This document shows, in pieces, positions 27,743 through 38,070 of a DNA stretch of 64,000 nt (its first letter is position 1; each line of letters opens with the position of its first letter). Position numbers and translations under genes: made by a program. The notes below the pieces were generated by a model. That model ran no database searches. It was not told the origin of the DNA and was given only the letters and a program-made list of their open reading frames with translations. Source of the stretch: Enterobacteriaceae bacterium RIT693 (lineage in GTDB: Bacteria; Pseudomonadota; Gammaproteobacteria; Enterobacterales; Enterobacteriaceae); contig WJYK01000003.1 in the NCBI GenBank assembly GCA_009668225.1, positions 372,001-436,000 on the forward strand, read 5' to 3'.

Positions 27743-29338
27743 TTATCCTCTCCCCGCGAGCGCGGTCACGCGGTCGTATGCAGCACCGCTACGTAATACA
27801 TCCAGCACTTTCTGTGCGTTAGCTTTTAAATCTTCATGGCCGTGCAGTCGCATCAGCATTGCCACATTCGCGGCGACCGCAGACTCATGTGCTGTTTCGC
27901 CTTTACCTTGTAGCAGGCGGGTAAGAATGTCACGGTTTTCTTCCGGTGTACCGCCCGCCAATGCTTCCTGGTGGTAGGCAGGCAGGTCGAAATCGGCGGC
28001 GGTCAGTTGATAGCTTTTGATTTCGCCATGGTTCAGTTCGGCAACCAGCGTCGGCGCGTGAAGCGATACTTCATCCATGCCGCCGCTGTGAACCACTGCC
28101 GCACGCTTGTAGCCGAGGACGCGCAGGGTTTCAGCAATCGGTAGCACCAGTTCAGGACTGTAGACGCCGATCAGCGCCAGCGGCGGGTGTGCCGGGTTAA
28201 TCAGCGGCCCCAGCACGTTGAACAGGGTGCGCGTTTTCAGCTGCTGGCGAACCGGCATCGCGTGGCGGAAACCCGTGTGATACTTAGGCGCAAACAGGAA
28301 GCAGACGCCCAGCTCGTCCAGCGCTTTGCGGGAGGCATCGGCGTTCATCTCAAGGTTGATGCCAAATGCCGCCAGCAGATCCGATGAACCGGACTTGCTG
28401 GACACACTACGGTTGCCGTGCTTGGCGACCTTCAGCCCTACCGCTGCGGCGACAAAGGCGCTGGCGGTGGAGATATTAATGCTGTTGCTGCCGTCGCCGC
28501 CGGTACCGACGATGTCGGCAAACTCGTAGCTCGGGCTTGGGAACGGCGCGGCGTGTTCGAGCAGGGCGGAAGCGGCCCCGGCGATTTCGTTCGGATGTTC
28601 GCCGCGCACCTTCATGCTGACCAGCGCGGCCGCCAGCTGTTCTGGCTTCAACTCACCGCGAACAATGGCGGAAAACAGCTGGTGGCTCTCTTCACGGCTC
28701 AGAGTTTGCGCCTGGTAAAGTTTGTCGAGGGTCGGCTGCAGCGTATTGGCCTGCTTCAGCTTCAGCAGCGCCCAGTCGAGCGTCTGCTCAAGCAGGCGAG
28801 CCCCGTGGCTGGTCAGGATGGATTCCGGGTGGAACTGGAAGCCAACAACCCGGTCAGCCTCATGACGAACCGCCATCACCATACCGTCGAAATGCGCGTT
28901 GATGGTCAGCCCGGCAGGAATATTGCTGCCGACCAGCGAGTGATAACGCGCCACCGGCAGCGGGTTAGGCAGCCCGGTAAACATCGCTTCGCCGTCGTGG
29001 GAAATAGAAGACGCTTTACCGTGCAGGATTTCTCCGGCCTGGCCAACGTAGCCGCCGTAAGCTTCAACGATGGCCTGGTGGCCCAGGCAGATACCGATAA
29101 TCGGCAGCTTGCCGCGCATGCGGGTCAGCAATTCAGGCATACAACCCGCTTCGCTTGGTGCCCCGGGGCCTGGTGAAAGCATCAGTACCGGGTTATCCAT
29201 GGTGGCCAGACGTTCAATTAAGGTCTGCGCCGGAACATGGTTACGGTAAATCACCACGTTGTGGCCGCTCGCGCGGAGCTGGTCTGCCAGGTTATAGGTG
29301 AATGAGTCGATATTATCGAGCAGCAGAATGTCAGCCAT
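27743..29338 (-). CDS. trpD: Fused anthranilate synthase TrpG / phosphoribosyltransferase TrpD
   Basis: The N-terminal part (about 1-195) is the glutamine amidotransferase of anthranilate synthase, with nucleophile Cys in [12 protein letters not shown] (about 84) and His/Glu in [11 protein letters not shown]. The C-terminal part (about 200-531) is anthranilate phosphoribosyltransferase, with the PRPP loop [14 protein letters not shown] and [15 protein letters not shown]. Such a trpGD fusion is normal in this family. It overlaps trpE by one base (TAATG), giving translational coupling. Confidence 0.99.
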   Translation of the reverse strand: MADILLLDNIDSFTYNLADQLRASGHNVVIYRNHVPAQTLIERLATMDNPVLMLSPGPGAPSEAGCMPELLTRMRGKLPIIGICLGHQAIVEAYGGYVGQAGEILHGKASSISHDGEAMFTGLPNPLPVARYHSLVGSNIPAGLTINAHFDGMVMAVRHEADRVVGFQFHPESILTSHGARLLEQTLDWALLKLKQANTLQPTLDKLYQAQTLSREESHQLFSAIVRGELKPEQLAAALVSMKVRGEHPNEIAGAASALLEHAAPFPSPSYEFADIVGTGGDGSNSINISTASAFVAAAVGLKVAKHGNRSVSSKSGSSDLLAAFGINLEMNADASRKALDELGVCFLFAPKYHTGFRHAMPVRQQLKTRTLFNVLGPLINPAHPPLALIGVYSPELVLPIAETLRVLGYKRAAVVHSGGMDEVSLHAPTLVAELNHGEIKSYQLTAADFDLPAYHQEALAGGTPEENRDILTRLLQGKGETAHESAVAANVAMLMRLHGHEDLKANAQKVLDVLRSGAAYDRVTALAGRG

Positions 29339-30900
29339 TAGAAAGTCTCCTTCGCGTGATGCGCGGTAGCAATTGCGCGCAAAACGGCGCGGGCTTTGTT
29401 GCGGGTTTCGTCGGCTTCTGACTGCGGGTCTGAATCCAGGACAACACCGGCACCTGCCTGAACGGTGGCGATTCCGTCTTCAACATAGGCAGAGCGGATA
29501 ACGATGCAGGTATCGAGGTCCCCGTGGGCGGTGAAATAACCCACTGCGCCGCCGTAGCTGCCGCGGCGAACGCCTTCGGCACCGGCAATCAGCTGCATCG
29601 CACGTACTTTAGGTGCGCCGCTCAGGGTGCCCATATTCATGCAGGCGCGATAGGCGTGCAGCACGTCAAGGTCATGATGCAGCTCGCCAACGACGCGGGA
29701 GACCAGGTGCATCACAAAGGAATAACGGTCTACTTTAGTTAAATCAGCCACGTAGCGGCTACCCGGCGTACAGATGCGGGCCAGGTCGTTACGCGCCAGG
29801 TCAACCAGCATCAAGTGCTCTGAGAGCTCTTTATGATCGGTGCGCATTTCCAGCTCGATGCGGCTGTCCAGATCGCGGTCCAGCGAACCGTCGGCGCGGC
29901 GGCCGCGAGGGCGGGTTCCGGCAATCGGGTAGATCTCGATCTGGCGGTTGGTGGCGTCGTATTTCAGCGAGCTTTCCGGAGAAGCCCCGAACAGCGTGAA
30001 ATCGTTATCCTGCATAAAGAACATGTACGGGCTTGGGTTGCTCTTTTTCAGCGTCTGATAGGCGGCCAGCGGCGAGGGGCAAGGCAGTGAAAAGCGGCGG
30101 GACGGCACCACCTGGAAGATTTCGCCGATGCGGATAGCTTTTTGCATCTGGCGGACAACCGCGCCAAATTCTTCATCGCTCTGGTTAACGTCACAGCTCA
30201 TGTGCTCAACCTTCTGTACCGGCAGCGTCGCGGGCTGCTCGCTAATCTGCTGACGCAGTTGTTCGGTGCGCTTTAACAGGCGCTGTTTTTCGCTCACGGA
30301 AGGCGTAAATAGGCTGGCCTGAATGCAGGTCTGCTTTTTCTGGTGATCGATGGTTAATAATGTTTCGGCCAGGTAGAAACAGTAATCCGGGCAGCGGTTG
30401 TCTTGTTTCAGCTGCGGCAGGTCTTCAAAGCCAGCCACCAGGTCATAAGCGAACAGGCCACCGAAGAACATGGCATTACGTTCGTCAGCGGGGACGCTCA
30501 CCAGTTCCTGCATGATGCGGAAAGCGTCAAAGACCGACAGCGAGCACAGGCGCGCATCTTCATCTAATAACGCACTGACTGGCGGGAAGCGTAAGGTTCG
30601 GCCATCGGGGAAATGTTCATTTTCGACGCCCGCCGGTAAAGCCGCATCCAGAAGCGGCAGTAAAGAGGCGCCGTTAGCTGAGAGAGCCTGTAACGTGACG
30701 GTATCGCCCAGGGCGGTAATACGCATTGCGCTATCGACTAACAGCAGGCTTTTTAAATCGTCTTTGCTGTCGATATCCGCCGACTCCAGCAGCAGGGTTG
30801 CCGGACGGGCGCCGCACAGCTGGTGGAAGAGTGCCGTAGGGTTTTCACGGTAGTCAGCGTTGCTGCTCAGGAGTTCAAGTGCTGGTTTTTGTGTCTGCAT
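29338..30900 (-). CDS. trpE: Anthranilate synthase component I
   Basis: Forms anthranilate from chorismate and ammonia, the committed step. 520 residues, exactly the E. coli length, when started at ATG 30900 ([20 protein letters not shown]). A TTG four codons earlier is in frame but not needed. The feedback-inhibition element [20 protein letters not shown] (the LLES motif binds tryptophan) is intact. The chorismate-binding core ([34 protein letters not shown]) is also intact. Preceded by the trpL attenuator. Confidence 0.99.
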   Translation of the reverse strand: MQTQKPALELLSSNADYRENPTALFHQLCGARPATLLLESADIDSKDDLKSLLLVDSAMRITALGDTVTLQALSANGASLLPLLDAALPAGVENEHFPDGRTLRFPPVSALLDEDARLCSLSVFDAFRIMQELVSVPADERNAMFFGGLFAYDLVAGFEDLPQLKQDNRCPDYCFYLAETLLTIDHQKKQTCIQASLFTPSVSEKQRLLKRTEQLRQQISEQPATLPVQKVEHMSCDVNQSDEEFGAVVRQMQKAIRIGEIFQVVPSRRFSLPCPSPLAAYQTLKKSNPSPYMFFMQDNDFTLFGASPESSLKYDATNRQIEIYPIAGTRPRGRRADGSLDRDLDSRIELEMRTDHKELSEHLMLVDLARNDLARICTPGSRYVADLTKVDRYSFVMHLVSRVVGELHHDLDVLHAYRACMNMGTLSGAPKVRAMQLIAGAEGVRRGSYGGAVGYFTAHGDLDTCIVIRSAYVEDGIATVQAGAGVVLDSDPQSEADETRNKARAVLRAIATAHHAKETF

Positions 30901-30921
30901 GTTGGTTCTCAAATTTTGTTC

Positions 30922-30948
30922 AAAAAAAAGCCCGCATCGTTGGCGGGC
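30922..30948 (-). terminator. trp attenuator
   Basis: Read on the minus strand: GCCCGC-CAACGAT-GCGGGC followed by eight T. This is the 3:4 terminator of the trp leader, 22 bases before trpE. Segments 1 and 2 lie between it and trpL, including CGGTGCGATCGCGTACGCTG. Confidence 0.93.
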
Positions 30949-30995
30949 CTGGTATCTGTGCTGTTAAACAGCGTACGCGATCGCACCGCCCGAAT

Positions 30996-31040
30996 TCAGG
31001 AAGTACGCCACCAACCGTGCAGGGAATTTATCGCTTTCAT
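30996..31040 (-). CDS. trpL: trp leader peptide
   Basis: A 14-residue leader, MKAINSLHGWWRTS, read on the minus strand with TGA at 30996-30998. The tandem Trp codons at positions 10 and 11 make ribosome movement depend on charged tRNA-Trp and set the attenuation switch. E. coli TrpL is also 14 residues with WWRTS at the end; residues 5-8 differ. Confidence 0.96.
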   Translation of the reverse strand: MKAINSLHGWWRTS

Positions 31041-31063
31041 TTCAGATACCTCGTCATGTGAAC

Positions 31064-31101
31064 TTGCGTACTAGTAAACTGGTTCAGGCGTGTGTTGTCA
31101 A
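31064..31101 (-). promoter_or_regulatory. trp promoter and TrpR operator
   Basis: On the minus strand -35 TTGACA (31096-31101), 17-base spacer, -10 TTTACT (31073-31078). The -10 lies inside ACCAGTTTACTAGTACGCAAG, which resembles the E. coli trp operator centred on ACTAGT. Repression by TrpR with tryptophan is predicted. Confidence 0.9.
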
Positions 31102-31176
31102 TACTGATTTTTTAAAATAGTGGAATATCGCTATCATGGGGCGCTAAATTTCTGTTTATCCACCCCTGGAGCCATT

Positions 31177-32058
31177 TTGAGCGAGCCCACCCTGGCCACT
31201 ATCCACGATTTGCATAGCCACACCACCGCCTCGGATGGCCTGTTGTCTCCTGAAGCATTAGTCAGTCGCGCGGTTGATATGCGCGTGACGGTTCTGGCGA
31301 TTACCGACCACGATACCGTGGCGGGTTTGCCTGCCGCACGTGCAGAGATCGAACGTCTGCAGTTGCCGCTACAGTTAATCAGTGGCGTCGAAATATCGAC
31401 CGTATGGGAAAACCATGAGATCCATATTGTCGGCCTTGGCATTGACGAACAACATCCGGCACTGAAACTTTTTCTCGAACAACAAAGCGAACGCCGAAAC
31501 CATCGTGCGGTGATGATTGCCGAGCGCCTGGACAAGGCTCGTATTCCTGGCGCCCTGGAAGGCGCAATGCGGCACGCTAACGGGGGGGCAATAACTCGCG
31601 GTCATTTTGCCCGTTTCCTGGTTGAGCAGGGTATGGCCAACAATATGGGCGACGTGTTTAAGAAGTATCTCGCGAAGGGGAAAACCGGATATGTTCCGCC
31701 ACAGTGGTGTACAATAGAACAAGCTATTGATGTCATTCATCATTCTGGCGGGCAGGCGGTGCTGGCGCATCCAGGGCGCTATGGCCTGACCGCAAAATGG
31801 CTAAAACGACTGCTGGCGCAGTTTGCAGAACAGGGTGGCGATGCCATGGAAGTTGCACAGTGCCAGCAGGCTCCCAACGAACGAACCCAGCTTGCGAGCT
31901 ACGCGAAGCAGTTTAATCTGCTGGCGTCGCAGGGGTCAGATTTCCATCTGCCCTGCGCCTGGATTGAGCTGGGACGCAAGCTGTGGCTTCCGGCGGGCGT
32001 TGAGCCCGTTTGGCAGCATTGGGAGCAAAGCCACATCGCGAAAGAGAGGGCAATATGA
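31177..32058 (+). CDS. rnm: RNase AM, PHP-domain 5'-3' exoribonuclease
   Basis: Formerly YciV; a PHP-superfamily metalloenzyme that trims 5' ends of rRNAs and degrades short RNA or pAp-like substrates. Metal-binding motifs: [12 protein letters not shown] near the N terminus, ITDHDT, GVEIST with HEIHIVG, and the distal SQGSDFH. Start is TTG 31177 ([12 protein letters not shown]), five bases after GGAG; it gives 293 residues, the E. coli length. An upstream ATG at 31120 lies inside the trp promoter spacer and is not supported. Overlaps yciO by four bases (ATGA). Confidence 0.94.
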   Translation: MSEPTLATIHDLHSHTTASDGLLSPEALVSRAVDMRVTVLAITDHDTVAGLPAARAEIERLQLPLQLISGVEISTVWENHEIHIVGLGIDEQHPALKLFLEQQSERRNHRAVMIAERLDKARIPGALEGAMRHANGGAITRGHFARFLVEQGMANNMGDVFKKYLAKGKTGYVPPQWCTIEQAIDVIHHSGGQAVLAHPGRYGLTAKWLKRLLAQFAEQGGDAMEVAQCQQAPNERTQLASYAKQFNLLASQGSDFHLPCAWIELGRKLWLPAGVEPVWQHWEQSHIAKERAI

Positions 32059-32675
32059 GTCAGTTTTTTTATATCCACCCGGATAACCCGCAGCCGCGCT
32101 TAATTAACCAGGCGGTAGATATCATTCGTAAAGGTGGAGTGATTGTTTACCCTACGGATTCCGGCTACGCGCTCGGCTGTAAGCTGGAAGATAAAGCCGC
32201 CATGGAGCGTATCTGCCGCATCCGTCAACTTCCCGATGGCCACAATTTCACCCTGATGTGTCGCGATTTGTCCGAGCTTTCGACCTATGCGTTTGTCGAC
32301 AACGTCGCGTTCCGCCTGATTAAAAACAACACGCCGGGCAACTACACTTTTATCCTTAAGGGTACAAAAGAGGTGCCGCGCCGTCTGCTGCAGGAAAAAC
32401 GCAAAACCATCGGCCTGCGCGTGCCGTCCAACCCGATCGCGCTGGCGCTGCTTGAAACGCTGAATGAGCCTATGCTGTCGACGTCACTGATGCTGCCGGG
32501 CAGTGAGTTTACCGAGTCCGATCCGGAAGAGATCAAAGATCGCCTGGAAAAAGTTGTGGATCTCGTTATCCACGGCGGCTATCTGGGGCAGCAACCCACC
32601 ACGGTTATCGATCTGACGGAAGACGCGCCGGTGGTAATGCGCGAGGGCGTAGGGGACGTTAAACCTTTCCTGTAA
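32055..32675 (+). CDS. yciO: Sua5/YrdC-family protein YciO
   Basis: A 206-residue protein of the YrdC/Sua5 fold, related to enzymes that form threonylcarbamoyl-AMP for tRNA t6A. YciO is a paralogue without proven role in that pathway. It has the [11 protein letters not shown] motif, the KxR/SxN pocket with [10 protein letters not shown] and a conserved P-rich ending. Start ATG 32055 overlaps the rnm stop, giving the E. coli length. Confidence 0.95.
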   Translation: MSQFFYIHPDNPQPRLINQAVDIIRKGGVIVYPTDSGYALGCKLEDKAAMERICRIRQLPDGHNFTLMCRDLSELSTYAFVDNVAFRLIKNNTPGNYTFILKGTKEVPRRLLQEKRKTIGLRVPSNPIALALLETLNEPMLSTSLMLPGSEFTESDPEEIKDRLEKVVDLVIHGGYLGQQPTTVIDLTEDAPVVMREGVGDVKPFL

Positions 32676-32685
32676 GGACATGGCT

Positions 32686-33507
32686 ATGGCCCGATTTAAC
32701 ATTGATGTTCTGGCTTCTCAATGCGGCGTGACGCCAGCCAATATTCGTAGCTGGCAGCGTTACGGTTTAATCAAACCGCAGGTGGATGAGAACGGGCACC
32801 GTTTCTTCAATTTTACCCACTGTTCACGGGTCGCGACTATTGTCGGCTGGCTTGAAAAGGGCGCCGCGTTGCCGGATATGCTGGCGTTGCTGAACGGTGA
32901 AGAAACCCGTCGTCTCTCCGGCTGGCTGGAGGTTCAGGAAGCTCTGTTGGCGCAGTGCGAGGCGATGCAGCCCACGAAGCTGCGGGGGCTTATCTGGCGC
33001 TATGGTCGTGAAGTGCCTCCGGCCATTTTTATCGATGAAATTATTCGTCCGCTCAGACTGTGGCTCAACGCCGATGTGCAGCAGGAAATGGCCATGAGCC
33101 GCGCCTTGCTGGATACGGCGCTGATAGAATACGCTACGTTCGTCCTGGCAAGCGGTCGTAAGCGCCCCGGCGGCAGCCTGTTTATTCTGGCACTTTCTTT
33201 GAAAGATCCCGTAGAGCTGTGGCTGGAGGGCATTCGTTTTGCCAGCGATGGGTTCTGCGTTGAAGTGCTGGATCGTGAAATTCCGTTACCGGATCTTAGC
33301 GGCATCAGCGCCGACCATATTATGATTTGGGCAGAGAAAGCGTTAGACGCGGATCAACAGGCACGGTATCAGAGTTGGCTGAGCTGCGGATTTCCCGTCT
33401 TCCTTGCGGGCAGTGAAGCCGTGAAAAGGCAAAGAGATGTGGCAATAAATAGCGACGATTCATTCGCGTACCGGGCTTCGCTGCTTGATAGCCTGAGTCT
33501 GCAATAA
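32686..33507 (+). CDS. MerR-type transcriptional regulator
   Basis: A 273-residue protein with an N-terminal MerR winged-helix domain (IDVLASQCGVTPANIRSWQR, wing with GLIKPQVDENGHRFF). A long C-terminal region of about 190 residues follows, partly resembling cobalamin-binding-type effector domains in layout but without a DxHxxG motif. The start is taken as ATG 32686, seven bases after AAGGA; an ATG at 32680 is almost on top of it. It sits ten bases after yciO in the place of yciQ of E. coli and is probably co-transcribed with rnm-yciO. The effector is unknown. Confidence 0.8.
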   Translation: MARFNIDVLASQCGVTPANIRSWQRYGLIKPQVDENGHRFFNFTHCSRVATIVGWLEKGAALPDMLALLNGEETRRLSGWLEVQEALLAQCEAMQPTKLRGLIWRYGREVPPAIFIDEIIRPLRLWLNADVQQEMAMSRALLDTALIEYATFVLASGRKRPGGSLFILALSLKDPVELWLEGIRFASDGFCVEVLDREIPLPDLSGISADHIMIWAEKALDADQQARYQSWLSCGFPVFLAGSEAVKRQRDVAINSDDSFAYRASLLDSLSLQ

Positions 33508-33510
33508 CAG

Positions 33511-33533
33511 TAAAATCCGTGAGACGGGTTTTA
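33511..33533 (+). terminator. Hairpin after the MerR gene
   Basis: TAAAATCCGT-GAG-ACGGGTTTTA (one G-T pair), three bases after the stop. The A and T ends of the stem could serve as the terminator tails. Confidence 0.55.
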
Positions 33534-33701
33534 CCTCCATTTACGTTAAAATTCGTGTACTATGTGCGGCCACGAAGCTGCCTGCGTTATTTGACAACGG
33601 CCGGGCAGCGATCCGAATCCGTATTTATACTTCATCAGGCCCATGCCTTTTGATTTCAAAGTATCTGAGACGCCTGTGAAGGCGACACCCGAGGAAGCTC
33701 A

Positions 33702-34592
33702 ATGAGCGAAAAGTTACAGAAAGTGCTGGCTCGTGCTGGCCATGGTTCTCGTCGTGAGATCGAAACCATTATCTCTGCTGGCCGCGTAAGCGTTGATGGC
33801 AAAATTGCCACGCTTGGTGACCGTGTTGAAATTACCCAGTCGCTTAAAATTCGCATCGACGGTCATTTGATCTCGATTCGCGAATCTGCTGAACAAATCT
33901 GCCGCGTGCTGGCCTACTACAAACCGGAAGGTGAACTGTGTACCCGCAGCGATCCGGAAGGGCGCCCAACCGTGTTTGACCGTCTGCCAAAACTGCGGGG
34001 TGCCCGCTGGATTGCCGTTGGGCGTCTTGACGTGAATACCTGTGGTTTACTGTTGTTCACTACCGACGGGGAGTTGGCTAACCGCCTGATGCACCCGAGC
34101 CGTGAAGTGGAACGTGAATATTCTGTTCGCGTATTTGGCCAGGTCGATGAAGATAAGGTCAAACAGCTGTCTCGTGGCGTCCAGCTCGAAGATGGCCCTG
34201 CGGCGTTCAAAACCATCAAGTTTACCGGTGGCGAAGGCATTAACCAGTGGTATAACGTTACCCTGACCGAGGGTCGTAACCGCGAGGTTCGTCGCCTGTG
34301 GGAAGCGGTTGGCGTCCAGGTTAGCCGTCTTATCCGCGTGCGCTACGGTGATATCAAGTTGCCGAAGGGGTTACCGCGTGGTGGTTACACCGAGCTTGAC
34401 CTGGCGCAGACGAACTATCTGCGTGCTCTCGTTGAGCTACCGGAAGAAACCAGCAGTAAAGTGGCGGTTGAAAAAGATCGTCGCCGCATGAAGGCGAACC
34501 AAATTCGCCGCGCCGTTAAGCGTCACACTCAGGCCACGGGCGGCAACCGTCGAGCCAGTAGCCGTAACAGCGGCAACGGTAACGGCAACTAA
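33702..34592 (+). CDS. rluB: 23S rRNA pseudouridine 2605 synthase
   Basis: RluB converts U2605 of 23S rRNA to pseudouridine. 296 residues: S4 RNA-binding domain (about 1-60, [18 protein letters not shown]), the RsuA-type catalytic domain with Asp in [17 protein letters not shown], and a basic tail with Asn/Gly/Arg repeats. The E. coli protein is 291; only the low-complexity tail differs. Preceded by GAGGAAG and a leader of about 170 bases without a gene. Confidence 0.98.
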   Translation: MSEKLQKVLARAGHGSRREIETIISAGRVSVDGKIATLGDRVEITQSLKIRIDGHLISIRESAEQICRVLAYYKPEGELCTRSDPEGRPTVFDRLPKLRGARWIAVGRLDVNTCGLLLFTTDGELANRLMHPSREVEREYSVRVFGQVDEDKVKQLSRGVQLEDGPAAFKTIKFTGGEGINQWYNVTLTEGRNREVRRLWEAVGVQVSRLIRVRYGDIKLPKGLPRGGYTELDLAQTNYLRALVELPEETSSKVAVEKDRRRMKANQIRRAVKRHTQATGGNRRASSRNSGNGNGN

Positions 34593-34598
34593 CTTTAG

Positions 34599-34621
34599 GC
34601 CCCTAAAATGAGGGGCTTTTT
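34599..34621 (+). terminator. rluB terminator
   Basis: GCCCCT-AAAATG-AGGGGC followed by five T. It also abuts the end of convergent btuR. Confidence 0.88.
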
Positions 34622-34622
34622 G

Positions 34623-35213
34623 TTAATAATCAATGCCAATTTGCGCTTTCACGCCGGCATCAAAAGCATGCTTAACCGGGCGAAGTTCGCTCACGGTGTC
34701 GGCGATATCCAGAATCTCACGGTGGCAACCGCGTCCGGTAACAATAACCGTCTGATGAGCCGGGCGGTTGGCCAACGCGTTTAGTACCGCCTCTAACGGC
34801 AGGTAATCGTAGGCTACCATATAGGTGAGCTCGTCGAGGATCACTATATCCAGCGCGGCATCCGCCAGCATTCGTTTGCCGTGTTCCCATACTTCAAGGC
34901 AGGCGGCCGTATCGGTTTCTCGGTTCTGCGTCTCCCAGGTAAAGCCGGTTGCCATCACCTGAAACTCAACGCCGTGGGGCTCCAGCAGATTGCGCTCTCC
35001 GTTCGGCCATTGCCCCTTGATAAACTGAACTACGCCAACCTTCTTTCCGTGCCCGACGGCGCGTGTTGCCGTGCCAAATGCTGCTGTGGTTTTGCCTTTC
35101 CCGTTACCGGTAAACACAATCAAAATGCCACGCTCTTCCTGCGCCTGGGCAATGCGGGCATCGACTTTTTCTTTCTGACGTTGCTGACGCTGTTGGTAAC
35201 GATCTTCGCTCAT
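34623..35213 (-). CDS. btuR: Cob(I)alamin adenosyltransferase
   Basis: Transfers adenosine from ATP to reduced corrinoids to give the coenzyme B12 form. 196 residues, the E. coli length, of the CobA/BtuR P-loop family: Walker A TGNGKGKTTAAFGTA (about 36-50), Walker B-like DIVILDELTY. Its start overlaps the yciK stop by four bases (ATGA), so the two are coupled, the E. coli arrangement. Confidence 0.98.
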   Translation of the reverse strand: MSEDRYQQRQQRQKEKVDARIAQAQEERGILIVFTGNGKGKTTAAFGTATRAVGHGKKVGVVQFIKGQWPNGERNLLEPHGVEFQVMATGFTWETQNRETDTAACLEVWEHGKRMLADAALDIVILDELTYMVAYDYLPLEAVLNALANRPAHQTVIVTGRGCHREILDIADTVSELRPVKHAFDAGVKAQIGIDY

Positions 35214-35968
35214 TCAGATATCCCCGGTTTACGATTCGGCTGCGCGTCAAAACTCATGCCGGTTTTACGTCGGCTGTCGTCGCCCATCAGCCACAGGTAA
35301 AGCGGCATCAGGTCTCGTGGGGTTTTCAGTTTAGCCGGGTCTTCAGTTGGGAAGGCGCTGGCACGCATCGCCGTACGTGTCCCGCCAGGGTTAATGCAGT
35401 TCACGCGCAGATTGTGCTGCTTATACTCCTCCGCCAGCACCTGCATCATGCCTTCAGTGGCAAATTTTGAGGCGGCGTAAGCGCCCCATCCCGCGCGCCC
35501 CTGGCGGCCGACGCTGGAGGTGGTGAAAACCAGCGAGCCGGATTCAGATTTCAGTAATAGAGGATGCAAAGCCTGGGTCAGGAAAAAGGTGGCGTTGACG
35601 TTCACCTGCATCACGGCCTGCCAGGTGTGTGGGTCCTGCTTATCCATTGGGACGATATCACCGAGGATACCTGCATTATGCAGCACGCCGTCGAGACGGG
35701 GGACAAGCGCGGCAAGTTTGCTTGCCAGAGTGTGACAGGCTTCCGACGTAGCCGTCGCCAGGTCAAGCGTAAACCAGTGGGCGGGCAGCAGTCCGTGTGA
35801 CTGAATTTCGTTGGCGACCGAGCGCAGCTTTTGCTCGTTGCGGCCCAGCAAAATCACCGAGGCTCCAAAGCGGGCGTAGGTGAGTGCGGCTTCACGGCCG
35901 ATACCGTCGCTGGCACCGGTCACTAAAATAATGCGGTTTTGCAGTAAGTTATCTTGCGGCTGGTAGTG
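35210..35968 (-). CDS. yciK: Short-chain dehydrogenase YciK
   Basis: A 252-residue oxidoreductase of the classical SDR family, substrate unknown. Nucleotide-binding TGASDGIG near residue 18, NAG motif (LHNAGILGD), catalytic Ser (FTTSSVGRQG) and YAASK. Start ATG 35968 (MHYQPQDNLLQNRII) follows GAGGAGC and equals the E. coli length; an in-frame extension upstream has no support. First gene of yciK-btuR, divergent from sohB. Confidence 0.96.
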   Translation of the reverse strand, partial: HYQPQDNLLQNRIILVTGASDGIGREAALTYARFGASVILLGRNEQKLRSVANEIQSHGLLPAHWFTLDLATATSEACHTLASKLAALVPRLDGVLHNAGILGDIVPMDKQDPHTWQAVMQVNVNATFFLTQALHPLLLKSESGSLVFTTSSVGRQGRAGWGAYAASKFATEGMMQVLAEEYKQHNLRVNCINPGGTRTAMRASAFPTEDPAKLKTPRDLMPLYLWLMGDDSRRKTGMSFDAQPNRKPGISE

Positions 35969-36228
35969 CATGGTTTTGCTCCTCGCGTGATGCAATATGC
36001 TCACGTCTTATTTCTCATTGGTTTACCCGGCTTTATGCCTGAAAGGTGGGCGCATTTCAATCAGCCAGCAAGAGACAATGTTGAGGATTAACATTTTGCA
36101 AAAATTTCCCCGCGGCAAATCTCTTAAAGAAGCACGCTTGCTGCCTTTATAGTTACTTACAGACGAACGTGTGCCTGCTCGGGTACACTGAACGACATTA
36201 ACAAGGCTCAGTGATAAAGGCGGTAAAT

Positions 36229-37278
36229 GTGGATCTGATTGCTAACTATGGACTTTTTTTGGCTAAAGCGGTGACCTTTGTGGTTGCGATTGCCGCGATT
36301 GCCATCATTTTAGTTAACATTGCGCAACGTAAGAAACAGGCGCGCGGTGAATTACGGCTGACGAATCTAAGCGAACAGTATCAGGATATGCAGCAGGAGA
36401 TGCAGGTTGCGATGCTCGACCCGCACCAGCAGAAACTGTGGCATAAAGAGGAAAAGAAAAAACTTAAGCTGGAAGCGAAACAGGCTAAAGCACGCGCAAA
36501 ACGTGGCGAAAAGGCCAGTTCGGGCAAGCCAACGCTTTATGTTCTCGATTTTAAAGGCAGCATGGACGCTCACGAAGTGATTTCGCTGCGCGAAGAGGTG
36601 ACAGCCGTGCTGTCCGTGGTGAAGCCGAAGGATGAAGTCTTACTGCGCCTGGAAAGCCCTGGTGGCGTCGTACATGGTTACGGACTTGCAGCGTCACAGC
36701 TGCAGCGCCTGCGTGAAAAGCAGGTGCCGTTAACCGTCGCGGTGGATAAAGTCGCGGCCAGCGGGGGTTACATGATGGCCTGCGTAGCGCAGCGTATTGT
36801 GGCCGCACCATTCTCTATTATCGGCTCAATTGGCGTGGTGGCTCAGATCCCTAACTTCCATCGCTTGCTCAAGCGCAATGACATTGATGTTGAGCTGCAT
36901 ACCGCAGGGCAGTACAAGCGTACTCTGACGCTGCTGGGCGAAAACACCGAGCAGGGGCGTGAGAAATTCAGGGAAGATTTGAACGAAACGCACCACCTGT
37001 TCAAGCAATTTGTCAGCAGTATGCGTCCAACGCTGGACATCGAAGCGGTTGCTACGGGAGAGCACTGGTACGGCTCTCAGGCGAAGGAAAAAGGACTGGT
37101 GGATGACGTTGCAACCAGCGATGACCTATTGCTTGGCATGATGAAAGATTTTGACGCTATTAATGTGCGCTATCTGCAGCGTAAAAAAGTGATGGACCGT
37201 TTCACCGGTAGCGCAGCGAACAGCTTCGATCGCCTGTTGTTGCGCTGGTGGCAGCGTGGCGAAAAGCCGCTGCTATAA
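36229..37278 (+). CDS. sohB: Inner-membrane peptidase SohB
   Basis: Signal-peptide-peptidase-A-like protease; high copy suppresses loss of DegP in E. coli. 349 residues from GTG 36229 (VDLIANYGLFLAKAV), which has AAGGCGG before it and gives exactly the family length. It has an N-terminal membrane helix, a charged linker, then the S49 domain with catalytic Ser in KVAASGGYMMAC and Lys in HTAGQYKRTLTL. Confidence 0.96.
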   Translation: MDLIANYGLFLAKAVTFVVAIAAIAIILVNIAQRKKQARGELRLTNLSEQYQDMQQEMQVAMLDPHQQKLWHKEEKKKLKLEAKQAKARAKRGEKASSGKPTLYVLDFKGSMDAHEVISLREEVTAVLSVVKPKDEVLLRLESPGGVVHGYGLAASQLQRLREKQVPLTVAVDKVAASGGYMMACVAQRIVAAPFSIIGSIGVVAQIPNFHRLLKRNDIDVELHTAGQYKRTLTLLGENTEQGREKFREDLNETHHLFKQFVSSMRPTLDIEAVATGEHWYGSQAKEKGLVDDVATSDDLLLGMMKDFDAINVRYLQRKKVMDRFTGSAANSFDRLLLRWWQRGEKPLL

Positions 37279-37287
37279 GTTGATGAT

Positions 37288-37319
37288 AACTCGCCGAAAA
37301 ACGTGGTTTTCGGCGGGTT
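37288..37319 (+). terminator. Hairpin after sohB
   Basis: AACTCGCCGAAAA-ACGTGG-TTTTCGGCGGGTT, ten bases after the stop; no T tract follows. Confidence 0.5.
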
Positions 37320-37391
37320 AGGGTAAACCACCGAACATCATTCATTGCTTCTGGTCGTCGGAAGGTAAATGAACGTTGTCAGCAGTTTCAT

Positions 37392-37415
37392 GCGAGGCCC
37401 TTGAGCCTCGCTTTT
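37392..37415 (+). terminator. Second sohB/yciN terminator hairpin
   Basis: GCGAGGC-CCTTGA-GCCTCGC followed by TTTT, close to the yciN stop; it would stop + strand transcription coming from sohB. Confidence 0.7.
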
Positions 37416-37418
37416 CGT

Positions 37419-37670
37419 TTAGTCTTGCAGGTGGTACTTATCTGAAAGCACGTGGGCCAGGTGTTTAAACATATTAAACACCGCGGTGCTCTTCGGCGTT
37501 GGCAGACCTTGCTCGTCCAGGAAATACTCCCCTCTAAATATCAGTACGCCATTTTTCTGTTCCACGCCGGTGGCTTCCATCCCGTGCAGGAAATCCTCAT
37601 GTTCACGAATAATTTTGTTCGCCTCCACGAGGAGGGATTCGCGGTCAATAGGCTGAGTCGTCTCTTGCAT
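37419..37670 (-). CDS. yciN: DUF2498 protein YciN
   Basis: An 83-residue cytoplasmic protein, the E. coli length, beginning [20 protein letters not shown]. It has the conserved [20 protein letters not shown] block. Function is unknown. Divergent from topA. Confidence 0.95.
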   Translation of the reverse strand: MQETTQPIDRESLLVEANKIIREHEDFLHGMEATGVEQKNGVLIFRGEYFLDEQGLPTPKSTAVFNMFKHLAHVLSDKYHLQD

Positions 37671-38070
37671 GATGTTCTCCTTAAAAAACTGGCGCTAGTT
37701 TACGTCCGCTTAATGGAAAAGGGCAAATTTTCCCTGTAAACCCTGTGGCCTTAAAAAGGTTAACCGTGCTGGCGGGATCCGGTATTGCATGCTAATAAAG
37801 TTGCGTAACATATTTTATCAGGTAGAGTGTGACGCTTTCGCAAATCTGGCAACAGAATTGCTTGACATTCGACCAAACTTCCGTCGTGCTATGCCACTTG
37901 CTCGAAAATTCTGGCTTTCAATAACCGGCGTGTGAGCCGCTGGTGATGCAGGTTATTGAAAAAAAGAGTTGATCTCCTTCTACACTGCCGCAATATAAAA
38001 AAGCGCGTCGCCGGTGGAAGGTGAAAATTTGCGACGTATTCCTGGAAGAATTAAATAGGTAAAGGTGAAA
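37671..38070. other. yciN-topA promoter region
   Basis: A 400-base spacer. topA in E. coli has several promoters, including a heat-shock one. A TTGACA (37862-37867) and an extended TGCTATG element near 37888 are visible, though their 22-base spacing is too long for a simple pair. A T/A-rich stretch is followed by a good ribosome site (AAAGGTG). No gene is seen. Confidence 0.5.

Noticed and set aside
28418-29176. 252-codon + strand frame over trpGD
   Set aside because: Antisense shadow; trpGD is intact beneath it.
27743-29338. Two-domain trpD as a novel fusion
   Set aside because: The trpG-trpD fusion is standard in enterobacteria, as is trpC-trpF.
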